A stretch of DNA of 64,000 nt from Planctomycetota bacterium (GCA_020638735.1 JACKHZ010000013.1:124001-188000), one strand, 5' to 3'. Positions 33,294-42,504 are shown, numbered from the stretch's first letter. A program made the numbers and translations. Notes: generated by a model from the letters alone, not told the origin.

Positions 33294-35593
33294 CCGACGT
33301 CCGACGCCTCTGGCCAGCGCTGCTGGCGCTCGCCGCCTGCGCCAAGGAGCCGGCGAAGACGACGTCCGCGCCCTCCCCCGCGGTGCACACGATCGACGCG
33401 ACGTTCGTCGGCCGCGAACGCTGCGCCACGTGCCACCAAGACGCGCTGCACGACTGGCAGGGCTCGCACCACGACCTGGCGATGCAGGACGCCGACGCGA
33501 CGACGGTGCTCGGCGACTTCGCCGACGCGACCTTCGCCTACGACGGCGTGACATCGACGTTCTCGACGCGCGACGGCAGGTTCTTCGTGCGCACCGACGG
33601 CCCTGACGGCTCGCTGCACGACTACGAGATCCGCTACACGTTCGGCGTCACGCCGCTGCAGCAGTATCTCGTCGCGACCGAACGCGGCCGGCTGCAGGCG
33701 CTCGAGATCGCGTGGGACAGCAGACCGGCCGACGCCGGCGGCCAGCGCTGGTTCCACCTCTACCCGGGCGAGCACGTCGACCACCGCGACGAGCTGCACT
33801 GGACCGGGCGGCAGATGAACTGGAACTTCATGTGCGCCAGCTGCCACTCGACCGACTTCCACCGCGGCTACGACATCGTGCAGGACCGCTTCGACTCGAC
33901 GTGGGCCGAGCTCGACGTGTCGTGCGAGGCGTGCCACGGGCCGGGCTCGGCGCACGTCGCGTGGGTCGAGAACGGCGCCGGCGCGGGCGACGCGAGCCGC
34001 GGCCTCGTCGTGCAGCTGGCAGGGCCGGGCGACTGGCGCTTCGAACCTGGTCAGCGCATCGCCAGCCGCGTGTCGCCGACGACCCCGCGCGCCGAACTCG
34101 ACACCTGCGCGCCGTGCCACTCGCGCCGCGTGCAGCTCGACGAGTCGCCGTGGCAGGGCCAGCCGCTGCTCGATCGCTACGACCCGAGCCTGCTCGAAGA
34201 ACGGCTGTACCGACCCGACGGCCAGATCCTCGACGAGGTCTACGTCTACGGGTCGTTCGTGCAGAGCCGCATGCACCACGCCGGCGTGACCTGCAGCGAC
34301 TGCCACGACGCACACACGCTGCGGCCCCGCGCCGTCGGCAACGCGCTGTGCGCGCGCTGCCACGCGCCGGATGCCTACGACGTGCCGGAACACCATCACC
34401 ACGCGCTCGGCAGCGACGCCGCGCAGTGCGTGACCTGTCACATGCGCACGCGCACCTACATGGGCGTCGACGTGCGCCGCGACCACTCGTTCCGCGTGCC
34501 GCGGCCGGACGAGTCGCTGGCGATCGGCACGCCGAACGCCTGCGGCGACTGCCACGTCGACAAGGGCGCGCGCTGGGCCGCCGCGGCGATCGTGCAGTGG
34601 CGCGGCGACCGCCCCGCGCCGGAGGCGTCGACCCAGGCCGGCTTCGGCCTCGCGCTGCACGCCGCGCGGCGTGGCGCGCCTGGCGCCGCGGACGCGCTGC
34701 TGGCCGTCGCCAACGACACGGCGCAACCGGGCATCGTGCGCGCGACCGCGCTCGCCGAGCTCGGCGACCAGCCGATGATCGACACCGCGGCGCTGCGCGC
34801 GGCGTTCGCCGACCCCGACGGCCTGGTGCGGCGCGGCGCGGCGGCGCTGCTCGAGGCGTTGCCCGAGGCACAGCGCGCCACGCTCGGCACATCGCTGCTG
34901 CGCGACCCGTTGCGCGCGGTTCGCGCCGCCGCCGGACGCGCGTTCGCCACCGTGTCGCGGGACCAGCTGACCGCCGCCGACGGCGCGGCGGCCGCAGCCG
35001 CGCTGCAGGAGTGGATCGCCGGCCAGCAGCAGAACAAGGACCAGCCGTGGGCGCACGTCAACCTCGGCCTGCTGCACGCCGACCGCGGCGAGCGCGCCGC
35101 CGCCGAGGCCGAGTACCGCACCGCGCTGCGCCTCGACCCGCGCGCCGTGCAGGCCCGCGTCAACCTCGCCGACCTGTGGCGGGCCGACGACGACGACACG
35201 CGCGGGGAGGCGCTGCTGCGCGAAGGCCTCGTGGTCGACCCGCGCGCCGCCGACGTGCGCCACGCGCTCGGGCTCGCGCTGGTGCGGCTCGGTCGCCGCG
35301 AGGAGGGCATCGCCGAGCTTCGGAAGGTCGCTGAAGAGCACCCCGACAACCCGCGCTTCGCCTTCGTCTACGGCATCGCCCTGTCGTCGACCGGCGCCAC
35401 CGACCGCGCCTTCGCGGTGTTCGACACTGCGCTGCAGCGCCACCCGTTCGACGCCGACCTGCTCTACGCGCTGGCGACGATGCTGCGCGACACCGGCGAG
35501 GTCGCGCGTGCGCTGCCCTACGCGGAGCGGCTGGCGCAGGTCGACCCCTCGGCGCGCGCGCTGCTGGACGAGCTGCGACGCGCCGGGCGGTGA
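33290..35593 (+). CDS. Octahaem c-type cytochrome lipoprotein with HEAT-like and TPR repeats
   Basis: About 767 residues. Lipobox LAAC with Cys17. Eight haem-binding CxxCH motifs are present at about residues 45, 182, 212, 273, 335, 354, 380 and 418, with a HHHH cluster near 368 that may offer distal ligands. From about 430 to 560 the sequence has HEAT-like alpha repeats, and from about 575 to the end TPRs (NLGLLHADRGERAAAEAEYRTAL, ALGLALVRLGRREEGIAEL). Electron transfer in the periplasm is implied, with the repeats mediating docking. A similar cytochrome-TPR architecture is known in uncharacterised Planctomycetota and Acidobacteriota proteins. ATG overlaps the DUF5722 stop. Confidence 0.9.
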   Translation: MTDVRRLWPALLALAACAKEPAKTTSAPSPAVHTIDATFVGRERCATCHQDALHDWQGSHHDLAMQDADATTVLGDFADATFAYDGVTSTFSTRDGRFFVRTDGPDGSLHDYEIRYTFGVTPLQQYLVATERGRLQALEIAWDSRPADAGGQRWFHLYPGEHVDHRDELHWTGRQMNWNFMCASCHSTDFHRGYDIVQDRFDSTWAELDVSCEACHGPGSAHVAWVENGAGAGDASRGLVVQLAGPGDWRFEPGQRIASRVSPTTPRAELDTCAPCHSRRVQLDESPWQGQPLLDRYDPSLLEERLYRPDGQILDEVYVYGSFVQSRMHHAGVTCSDCHDAHTLRPRAVGNALCARCHAPDAYDVPEHHHHALGSDAAQCVTCHMRTRTYMGVDVRRDHSFRVPRPDESLAIGTPNACGDCHVDKGARWAAAAIVQWRGDRPAPEASTQAGFGLALHAARRGAPGAADALLAVANDTAQPGIVRATALAELGDQPMIDTAALRAAFADPDGLVRRGAAALLEALPEAQRATLGTSLLRDPLRAVRAAAGRAFATVSRDQLTAADGAAAAAALQEWIAGQQQNKDQPWAHVNLGLLHADRGERAAAEAEYRTALRLDPRAVQARVNLADLWRADDDDTRGEALLREGLVVDPRAADVRHALGLALVRLGRREEGIAELRKVAEEHPDNPRFAFVYGIALSSTGATDRAFAVFDTALQRHPFDADLLYALATMLRDTGEVARALPYAERLAQVDPSARALLDELRRAGR

Positions 35594-35606
35594 CCGTTGT
35601 CGCGGC

Positions 35607-37382
35607 TCACCGCAGCACGACCACCGCGGTCAGCGCCGAGAACACCTGGGTGCCCGCGTCGAAGCGGCCGAGCGCGTTGACGTGGCGCACGGCGGCGGTG
35701 CCGGCGCGGCTGGCGACGGCGGTGCGGAACGCGTCGAACGACGTGTAGAGCGACACTCCGCCGCGCTGCACGATGCGGTAGAAGCCGACCGAACCGAGCC
35801 CGACGAGGGTCGGGGTCGGCGAGGCAGCCAGCGTGGTCGGGGCGAAGCCGTCGCGCACGAACGCGATCGTCGCCGCGGCGACGTCGATCGTGACGGCGCT
35901 GCCCGACGTGCCGAGCACGCCGTCGGCGGCCGGCGCCCAGCCGCACTGCAGCAACTTCGGCCCGGCGGTGCGATCGACCAGCGCCACGGCGCTGGCGTCG
36001 GCGCCGCTCGCGTCGACGGCGCTGACGAAGCCGAGCACCCGCAGGTTGGTGCCGCTGTCGATGCCGCTGGTGGCGAGCCCGGTGACGTCGATCGTGAGCG
36101 CGGCCGGGTCGGCCTGCACCGTGCCGCTGACGTCGAAGTCGAACAGCGACACGTCGCGACGGTCGAAGCGCAGGACGTCGAGGCTCAGCTCGCCGCCGAC
36201 GACCGCGCCGTTGGCCGTGCCGAAGATCGACGTCTGCACCATGCGCACCACGCCGTCGGCGCCGGTCGCGTCCATCGCCGTGCCGGTCAGGTCGCCGAAG
36301 ATCCAGACGAGCTGGCCGACGTTGACGTCGTCGCTGGCGTAGGTGGCGCCGAAGCCGCGGCGCAGCACCTTGGTGTCGGCGAACGAGACGTCGACCTGAT
36401 GCAGCGTGTTGTAGCGGCGCGTGCCGGTGCCGAGGTCGCGCGAGCGGCCGAGCACCGTCAGCGTCGCGTCGGCGCCGGGGCCGCCGCTGCGCGCGACGAC
36501 GTGGCCGAACACCCAGTCCTGGCCGTTGCCGACCACGCCGGCGCCGGTCTCGACCGCGAGCGCGTCGACCGCGCCGGCCTGCCGATCGAAGGTACCCTGC
36601 ACGAACACGTGCTGACCGAGGAAGCCCGACAGCTGGCCGAGGCCGAAGTCGCCGAGGCTGACGACCCCGCCGAGCTGGTAGATCGTCGTCGAGGAGCTGC
36701 GTACCGCGAACACGTCGATGACGGTGTCGTCCACCGCGCGGCGCTCGACGTAGAACGTGTCGTTCGCGAGGTCGATCGACTGCAGCGTGCCCGAGGTCAG
36801 CACCGGCCTGGCCGCGTCGGTGTCGTTCGCGACGGTCCAGACCGGAGCGAAGGTCACGCTGTTGCCGCCGGCGTCGACGGCGACGCTCTGGTCGAGGTCG
36901 AGATCGAGCACGAACAGGTGGCCGCGGCCCGCGCGCACGAACGGCCGCGCGCCGGTGGTCAGGTCCACCTCGACGTCGAACACGCCGGTGATCGGATCGC
37001 CGTCCTGGTCGAGCACGGCGGCCGGCGTGGTCTGGCCGACGATCAGCACGCTCGCGGTCGAGAAGTCGAGCGACAGCGTCATGCGGTCGTAGAAGCCGGC
37101 CGGCAGCGAGCCGACGGCGACCAGCTCGCTGAGCGATTCGAGCTGCAGGAAGTCGACCCGCGTCGCGCGCGGCAGCACGCTGACGGTCGCTCCGCCGGCC
37201 TTGTGGAACGTCACCGCGTCGACGTCGACCTCGAACTGCGTCAGCTCGTCGGTAGCGCTGTCGGTCAGCGCCAGCGTCACGGTGCCGGTCTCGCCGGCAC
37301 CACCCGCGCCGCCGCTGCTGCAGCCGCCGAACAGGGTGAGGGATGCGGAGAGCAGGGCGAGTGCGAGTCTCTTCATGGTCAT
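35607..37382 (-). CDS. DUF4382-domain lipoprotein with DUF5666-like repeats
   Basis: About 591 residues. Basic N-terminus, hydrophobic core and lipobox LFGGC (Cys about residue 23). Residues 30-190 match DUF4382: VTLALTDSATDELTQFEVDV, AVTFHKAGG, a VDFLQLESL segment and SLPAGFYDRMTLSLDF. The rest consists of small beta-barrel units (G-VxxxDxxxxTFxV, GQxVFVQGTF, FGDLTGTAMDA) like DUF5666 OB-type repeats. Envelope location is likely; function unknown. Two ATGs six bases apart (37382, 37376) are both possible. It converges on the octahaem gene with 13 bp between stops. Confidence 0.82.
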   Translation of the reverse strand: MTMKRLALALLSASLTLFGGCSSGGAGGAGETGTVTLALTDSATDELTQFEVDVDAVTFHKAGGATVSVLPRATRVDFLQLESLSELVAVGSLPAGFYDRMTLSLDFSTASVLIVGQTTPAAVLDQDGDPITGVFDVEVDLTTGARPFVRAGRGHLFVLDLDLDQSVAVDAGGNSVTFAPVWTVANDTDAARPVLTSGTLQSIDLANDTFYVERRAVDDTVIDVFAVRSSSTTIYQLGGVVSLGDFGLGQLSGFLGQHVFVQGTFDRQAGAVDALAVETGAGVVGNGQDWVFGHVVARSGGPGADATLTVLGRSRDLGTGTRRYNTLHQVDVSFADTKVLRRGFGATYASDDVNVGQLVWIFGDLTGTAMDATGADGVVRMVQTSIFGTANGAVVGGELSLDVLRFDRRDVSLFDFDVSGTVQADPAALTIDVTGLATSGIDSGTNLRVLGFVSAVDASGADASAVALVDRTAGPKLLQCGWAPAADGVLGTSGSAVTIDVAAATIAFVRDGFAPTTLAASPTPTLVGLGSVGFYRIVQRGGVSLYTSFDAFRTAVASRAGTAAVRHVNALGRFDAGTQVFSALTAVVVLR

Positions 37383-37550
37383 GTCGGGTCGGCGGTGCGG
37401 TTGCGGTGCGCCGCGCACGAGGCGCCGGCGTCGCTCCGGGGCGGGCGGGGACCGCACGAACGCGGCGCTCCCCCACAGCGTTGCAGGCGCGAGGCTCCGC
37501 ACGAGACTACGCCATGCGCGCGACGCCGTGGCCGGCCCGAACCGCCGTTC

Positions 37551-38432
37551 CTACGGATAGGTCGCCATCTGCCGCGGCTTCGGCAGCTCGCGATCCGGCA
37601 GGATCACCCACGGCAGCGCGCGGAACAGCGGCTCGGCCTCGGCGTCGCGCCCGAGCGCACGCAGCGCGAAGGCGAGATGGATGCGGGCGTCGTCGTCGTC
37701 TGGATCGTCGGCGAGGTCGGCGGCCGCGCCCGCCCGCACGTTCTCGGCGTCGCCCTGCTGCTTCATCAGCGCGACGTAGCGTTCGCCGATCCACGAGCCG
37801 CGCAGGTCGAAGCCGGCGACGACGTCGGGCTGCTTCGACGGCGCATGGCATTCCTGGCATCGCTGCCGCGGCCACATGTGCAGGTGGTCGACGATGTCCT
37901 CGACATGGTGCCGCTCGCCGGCGACGTCGCCCTGCAGCTCCGCGACCCGCGCCCGCAGCGCGTACACGCGACGCTTCTCGCGCTCGTTCTCGCCGTCGAT
38001 GTTGCCCAGCTGCGCCAGCGTGCGCTGCGCGTCCTCGAGGTTGGCGTGCTCGACCTGACTGCGCGCCAGCATCACCGCGTAACCGATCTGCGTGCGCGAC
38101 AGGTCGTGGTCCTCGCGCAGCGTCTCGAGCCACTGGCGATCGCCGACGCGGATCGCGACCAGCCGCGCCAGCCGCGTCCAATCGGCGCGCGCGTCGTCGT
38201 CGGGGATCGCGGCCTCGAGCGCGCGCACGCGCTTCGCCGCCTGCTCGACGGCGGCGCGATCGCTGTTGAGCAGCGTCGAGCGGATCGCTCGCAGCTGCTT
38301 GCCGAAGTCGTCGCCCGGATCCGCCTTCGCAGGAGCCTTCGGCGCAGGCTCCTGAGTTTGCGGCTCCTGCTGCAGACAGAACGGCGCGGCCACCAGGACG
38401 GCGATCGCGAGCACGATGGAGGTCGGGGACAT
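37551..38432 (-). CDS. Secreted monohaem TPR-like protein
   Basis: About 293 residues. The signal peptide (LAIAVLVAAPFC) is followed by a Gln/Pro/Ala linker and helical repeats. A single CxxCH (CQECH, about residue 192) in WPRQRCQECHAPSKQ suggests covalent attachment of one c-type haem, followed by the phrase GSWIGERYVALMK. The C-terminus has a TPR-like helix pair (IHLAFALRALGRDAEAEPLF). It may be an electron-transfer or haem-sensing partner of the multihaem protein 2 kb away, which is only inference. A promoter-like TTGCCT-TAGAGT pair lies directly upstream. Confidence 0.76.
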   Translation of the reverse strand: MSPTSIVLAIAVLVAAPFCLQQEPQTQEPAPKAPAKADPGDDFGKQLRAIRSTLLNSDRAAVEQAAKRVRALEAAIPDDDARADWTRLARLVAIRVGDRQWLETLREDHDLSRTQIGYAVMLARSQVEHANLEDAQRTLAQLGNIDGENEREKRRVYALRARVAELQGDVAGERHHVEDIVDHLHMWPRQRCQECHAPSKQPDVVAGFDLRGSWIGERYVALMKQQGDAENVRAGAAADLADDPDDDDARIHLAFALRALGRDAEAEPLFRALPWVILPDRELPKPRQMATYP

Positions 38433-38442
38433 GGGCCCCGCA

Positions 38443-38472
38443 ACTCTACGGGCGACGTCGACGACCAGGCAA
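38443..38472 (-). promoter_or_regulatory. Candidate promoter of the monohaem gene
   Basis: On the minus strand TTGCCT (38472-38467) and TAGAGT (38448-38443) are 18 bp apart. The -10-like box ends 10 nt before ATG 38432. Confidence 0.42.
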
Positions 38473-38480
38473 CGGGCCGA

Positions 38481-39827
38481 TCAGCGGGGCCCGCCCGGCG
38501 GCACCAGCTTGCTCATCGCCGTGTCGCGCTGCTTCAGCAGGAACGCCAGCCGCCGCTGCACGTCGACCGGCGCGTACGCAGCCGGCGGCGGCGCCGTCGC
38601 CGCGGCGCGCTGGTAGACGGCCAACAGCTCGTCGACGTGCTCCTCCAGCGACGGCGAGGCCTGCGGTCGCGCGCCGCGCAGGGCCTGCCACAGCTCCGGT
38701 TCGTCGAGGAAGCGCTGCAGCGCCCGCGCCAGCGCCGCGGCATCGCCCGCGCGCACGACCAGCCCGGCGCGACCGGCGCGCTCGGGCAGCGCGCCGAGGT
38801 CGCCGACGATGCACGGCAGGCCGAGCTCGAAGCACTCGTCGAGCACCAGGCCGAACGTCTCGAGGCACGTGCTCGGGAACACGCCGACGTGCGGCGCCGC
38901 GGCGTGCAGCTGCGCCGGCTCGAACGGACCGTGGAAGGTCACCGGCGCCGCGCTGACGCGCTGACGCAGTTCGCCGCCGAACTGCTCGCTCTCGAAGCCG
39001 CCGAGCACGTGCAGCTCGGCCGCGCCCGGACGGCGTCCGTTGAGCTCGCGGAACGCGTCGAGCAGCACGTCGACGCCCTTGTGGCGACCGACCCCGCCCC
39101 AGAACGCGAAGCGCAGCGGCTGCCCTGCCCGCGGCCCCGTGAGCTGCGCCATGCCGGCGAAGCGCGGCCGGTAGCCGAGCGGCAGCGTCGTGTAGCGCTC
39201 ACGCGGCACCCCGGTCGTCTGGGCCAGCAGGTCGGCCGTGCTGTCGACCGCGACCAGCACCGCGCGCGCCAGCGACAGTTCACTGCGGAAGCCGTCGCGG
39301 AACAGCTCGATGCCGTCGGCGATCTCGTGCGGCGGCTCGTAGCCGTAGCGCGGCACGCAGTCGCCGCAGCTCTGCGACGACAGCACGCGGCGGCACGCCT
39401 CGTCGCCGGCGCGCCGGCGGAACGCGCGCGGACAGCTCGTGTAGTAGTCGTGCAGCGTGACCACCGCCGGGATGCCGACGCGCGCGCAGATCTCGACCAG
39501 GTTGCAGGTCAGCCGCACCCAGTGGTGCACGTGCACCAGCGCCGGCCGCCGCTCGCGCAGGAAGCGCTCGAAGCGCGCCTCGACGCCCGGATGCCACGCC
39601 TTGACGTGATGGTCGAAGTAGAGGTCGTTGCGGTGCAGGCGGTGGACCTTCAGCCCATCGATCTCGCCCTCGACCAGCTTCACCTGCTCGGCCGGATGCA
39701 TGGTGCCGCTGAGCACCTCGACGGCCAGCCCGCGCTGCCGCTGCCGCTGCGCGACGTCGAACGCGTAGCTCTCGGAGCCGCCGCGGCTCTCCGGCGGGAA
39801 CTGGTGGATGACGTGCAGGACGTCCAT
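38481..39827 (-). CDS. Glycosyltransferase family 4 protein
   Basis: About 448 residues with a GT-B fold. The N-terminal domain begins VLHVIHQFPPESRGGSESYA with the GG loop typical of GT4 enzymes, then VHVHHWVRLTCNLVEI and TLHDYYTSCPRAF. A cysteine cluster (about residues 125-147, SSQSCGDCVPRYGY) resembles the small zinc-like insertion seen in some GT4 enzymes. The C-terminal donor domain has FAFWGGVGRHKGVDVLLDA, VTFHGPFEP and the ETFGLVLDECFELGLP motif with E-x7-E. It probably transfers a nucleotide-activated sugar in cell-surface glycan synthesis. Its ATG overlaps the stop of the GNAT-nitrilase gene by one base. Confidence 0.9.
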   Translation of the reverse strand: MDVLHVIHQFPPESRGGSESYAFDVAQRQRQRGLAVEVLSGTMHPAEQVKLVEGEIDGLKVHRLHRNDLYFDHHVKAWHPGVEARFERFLRERRPALVHVHHWVRLTCNLVEICARVGIPAVVTLHDYYTSCPRAFRRRAGDEACRRVLSSQSCGDCVPRYGYEPPHEIADGIELFRDGFRSELSLARAVLVAVDSTADLLAQTTGVPRERYTTLPLGYRPRFAGMAQLTGPRAGQPLRFAFWGGVGRHKGVDVLLDAFRELNGRRPGAAELHVLGGFESEQFGGELRQRVSAAPVTFHGPFEPAQLHAAAPHVGVFPSTCLETFGLVLDECFELGLPCIVGDLGALPERAGRAGLVVRAGDAAALARALQRFLDEPELWQALRGARPQASPSLEEHVDELLAVYQRAAATAPPPAAYAPVDVQRRLAFLLKQRDTAMSKLVPPGGPR

Positions 39828-41383
39828 CAGACCTCGCGCTCCTCGCCGTCTTCCTGGTAGCGAACGCGGTAGAGATCGCGGCGGCGATCGCGCCAGTTCT
39901 GCGTCGTGCCGAGGTAGCGGTGTCGCCGCAGCAACTCGATGTCGAGGTCCTTCATGACGATGGTCTCGATGTTGGGCGTGCACTCCGCGGCGATCGCGTC
40001 GTTGCTGAACTGGATGTCCGCCGGCGTGTAGATGCCCGACTGCGCGTAGTGGATGTCGGCGTTCTCGACCTGCGGCAGGTTGCCGGTGCAGCCCGACAAC
40101 ACCGCGTAGACGTGGTTCTCGATGCAGCGCGCCATCGCGCAGTTGCGCACCCGCAGGTAGCCGTAGCGCTCGTCGGTGTTGAACGGCACGAAGATCACCT
40201 GCGCGCCCTTCCTGGCGGCGATACGCGCCAGCTCGGGGAACTCGACGTCGTAGCAGATCAGGATCGCGACGCGGCCGCAGTCGGTGTCGAACACCTCGAC
40301 CTTGTCGCCGCCGGTGACGCCCCACCATCGCCACTCGGCCGGCGTCACGTGGATCTTGTACTGCTTGCCGATCGTGCCGTCGCGGCGGAACAGGTAGGCG
40401 ATGTTGTAGAGCTTGTCGTCCTCCACCGCGAAGTTGCTGCCGCCGACGATGTTGACGTGGTAGCGCAGCGACAGCCGCTGGAAGAGCTCGATGTACTTGC
40501 CGTTGAACTCGGCCAGCGCGCGCGCCGCCTGCCCCGGCCGCTTGGCCTTCACCAGGGACAGCAGCTGCGAGGTGAACAGCTCGGGGAAGGTGACGAAGTC
40601 GCAGCGGAACTCGCCCGCGGTGTCGACGAAGTGCGTGACCTGCCGCTCGAACTGCTCCCACGAGTCGATCGGCCGCATCTCGTACTGCACCGTGCCGAAG
40701 CGCACGATCTGCACCGGCCGCATCTCACGCTTCTGGTGCGGGCGGTAGTCGACGTTGACCCACTCCATGTGCGTCGCCCAGCCGGCGCTGTCCTCGTCGC
40801 TCGGCAGGTAGTCCGGGATCAGCTGCTTGAGCTCGAAGCCGTTGGCGAGCTGCGTCGTCAACACCGGATCGTAGAGCGTCTTGTCGGCGACCTTCTTGAC
40901 GTAGTCGTGCGCCGACATCTCGTCCTTGACCTTGACGTAGCCGGGGATGCGGCCGCCGATCACGATCGCCTCGAGGTTGCGTTCGCGCGCCAGGTTCTTG
41001 CGCGCCTCGTAGAGCCGCCGCGCGAGGCGCATGCCGCGGTAGTCGGGATCGACCATGATCTCGATGCCGTACATCACGTCGCCGTTGGGGTCGTGGTTGC
41101 GGATGTAGCCGCCGTCGGCGACCGCCTTCCAGTCGTGCCAGTCCGAGCAGAGGTCGTAGTCGACGATCAGGCTGCACGACGACGCGACCAGCTTGCCGTC
41201 GTAGATCACGCCGATCTGGCCCTCGGGGAAGTGCTCGATCTGGCTCTCGACGTGGGCCCTGGTCCAGGTCGGCATGCCGGGGAAGCACTTCTTCTGCATC
41301 GCCACGATCTCGTCGAAGTCCTCGACTCGCAGCGGGCGGACCTCGAGCTGCTTCTCGAACTGGTCCAGGGGGATCGACGTCAT
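39827..41383 (-). CDS. GNAT N-acetyltransferase fused to a nitrilase-superfamily hydrolase
   Basis: About 518 residues. The N-terminal part (residues 15-215) is a GNAT acetyltransferase with the acetyl-CoA loop IEIMVDPDYRGMRLARRLYE. The C-terminal part (225-510) is a carbon-nitrogen hydrolase: Glu268 in FPELF, Lys343 in QYKIHVTPAEWR and Cys377 in ICYDVEFPE form the expected Glu-Lys-Cys triad. Fusions of this type occur in Bacteroidota and Planctomycetota, with amide acylation or hydrolysis implied but not established. ATG 41383 is chosen over 41392 because the TACGAT box overlaps the latter. It is followed immediately by the GT4 gene. Confidence 0.9.
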   Translation of the reverse strand: MTSIPLDQFEKQLEVRPLRVEDFDEIVAMQKKCFPGMPTWTRAHVESQIEHFPEGQIGVIYDGKLVASSCSLIVDYDLCSDWHDWKAVADGGYIRNHDPNGDVMYGIEIMVDPDYRGMRLARRLYEARKNLARERNLEAIVIGGRIPGYVKVKDEMSAHDYVKKVADKTLYDPVLTTQLANGFELKQLIPDYLPSDEDSAGWATHMEWVNVDYRPHQKREMRPVQIVRFGTVQYEMRPIDSWEQFERQVTHFVDTAGEFRCDFVTFPELFTSQLLSLVKAKRPGQAARALAEFNGKYIELFQRLSLRYHVNIVGGSNFAVEDDKLYNIAYLFRRDGTIGKQYKIHVTPAEWRWWGVTGGDKVEVFDTDCGRVAILICYDVEFPELARIAARKGAQVIFVPFNTDERYGYLRVRNCAMARCIENHVYAVLSGCTGNLPQVENADIHYAQSGIYTPADIQFSNDAIAAECTPNIETIVMKDLDIELLRRHRYLGTTQNWRDRRRDLYRVRYQEDGEEREV

Positions 41384-41390
41384 GCGCAGC

Positions 41391-41396
41391 ATCGTA
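41391..41396 (-). promoter_or_regulatory. Start-proximal -10-like box TACGAT
   Basis: TACGAT on the minus strand ends 7 nt before ATG 41383. No consensus -35 seen at 16-18 bp. Confidence 0.33.
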
Positions 41397-41495
41397 GACC
41401 GACGCGACTCCGGAGCCACAGCTGCCTGCGCCGGTCTGCCCATGGCCAGGAAACGGCCGAGGGCCTAGCCTGTCCGCCTCCCTTCCACCTGGACC

Positions 41496-42458
41496 ATGAC
41501 GATGCGCGCCACAAGAACCCTGACCGTCCTCACCGCCGCCCTGTGCCTGTCGCTGACCGCAACGGCGCAGGAGAAGCCGAAGCAACTCGACCCGACCCGC
41601 AACGATCACTTCGGCGCCGGCATCACCGAGTCGAAGGACGCGCCGCTGCCGCTGACCGAGGTCATGAAGGACCCGGCGAAGTTCACCGGCAAGGCGATCC
41701 GCGTCACCGGCCCGATCACCGGCGTCTGCCAGGTCAAGGGTTGCTGGATGACGCTCGGCACGCCCGCCGCCGGCGAGCCGCCGTTCCTGGTCAAGTTCAA
41801 GGACTACGCGTTCTTCGTGCCGAAGGACGCCGCCGGGCGCGACGCCGTCATCGAGGGCGAGCTCAGCTTCCAGCAGGAGACCGTCGAGCAGACCCGGCAC
41901 TACCTCGAGGACGCCGGCAAGCACGACGAGGCCAAGAAGGTCACCGAGGGCCGCAAGATCCTCAAGTTCATGGCCAGCGGCGTCGCCATCCAGAAGCCGA
42001 TCGACCTCGCCGCGTGCGATCAGTTCGGCGACGGCGTCAAGGCCGGCGCGGCGCCGACGACGCTCGCCGAGGTCATGAAGGACCCGGCGAAGTTCGCCGG
42101 CAAGCCGCTCCGCGTCAGCGGCCCGATCACCGGCGTGTGCCAGGTCAAGGGCTGCTGGATGACGCTCGGCACGCCCGCCGCCGGCGAGCCGCCGTTCCTG
42201 GTCAAGTTCAAGGACTACGCGTTCTTCGTGCCGAAGGACGCCGCCGGTCGCGACACGGTCATCGAGGGTGAGCTCAGCTTCCAGCAGGAGACCGTCGAGC
42301 AGACCCGGCACTACCTCGAGGACGCCGGCAAGCACGACGAGGCCAAGAAGGTCACCGAGGGCCGCAAGGTCCTCAAGTTCATGGCCAGCGGCGTCGCGAT
42401 CACCAAGCCCGCGAAGGCCGAGAAGGCCGCCGGGAAGGGCGAGAAGCACGACGGCTGA
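41496..42458 (+). CDS. Secreted protein with two nearly identical DUF4920 domains
   Basis: About 320 residues with a signal peptide (LTAALCLSLTATAQ). Two DUF4920 domains follow, about residues 40-165 and 177-302. Each has TGKAIRVTGPITGVCQVKGC-type sequence with the conserved Cys-x4-Cys-Trp-Met, then PPFLVKFKDYAFFVPKDAAG and a FQQETVEQTRHYLEDAGKH segment. DUF4920 proteins have an OB-like fold and are mostly single-domain; the Cys pair might bind a metal or form a disulfide. The C-terminus is Lys-rich. A TAGCCT box lies 24 nt upstream of the ATG. Confidence 0.88.
   Translation: MTMRATRTLTVLTAALCLSLTATAQEKPKQLDPTRNDHFGAGITESKDAPLPLTEVMKDPAKFTGKAIRVTGPITGVCQVKGCWMTLGTPAAGEPPFLVKFKDYAFFVPKDAAGRDAVIEGELSFQQETVEQTRHYLEDAGKHDEAKKVTEGRKILKFMASGVAIQKPIDLAACDQFGDGVKAGAAPTTLAEVMKDPAKFAGKPLRVSGPITGVCQVKGCWMTLGTPAAGEPPFLVKFKDYAFFVPKDAAGRDTVIEGELSFQQETVEQTRHYLEDAGKHDEAKKVTEGRKVLKFMASGVAITKPAKAEKAAGKGEKHDG
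41656..41986 (+). repeat. Direct repeat, copy 1 (first DUF4920 domain)
   Basis: 331 bp that recur 411 bp downstream in the same frame. By eye I count about 11 mismatches, roughly 97% identity, so the duplication is recent or kept uniform by gene conversion. Confidence 0.9.
42067..42397 (+). repeat. Direct repeat, copy 2 (second DUF4920 domain)
   Basis: Second copy of the 331-bp unit at an offset of 411 bp (137 codons), also preserving the reading frame. The linkers between and after the copies are not repeated. Confidence 0.9.
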
Positions 42459-42504
42459 TCGCCCGGGCGGCCCGCCGCGGCGCCCACGCCGCGGCGCCGC
42501 GGGC

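Noticed and set aside
41656..42397. CRISPR-like array
   Set aside because: The two near-identical units are long coding repeats with a single spacer-like linker, not short repeats with unique spacers.
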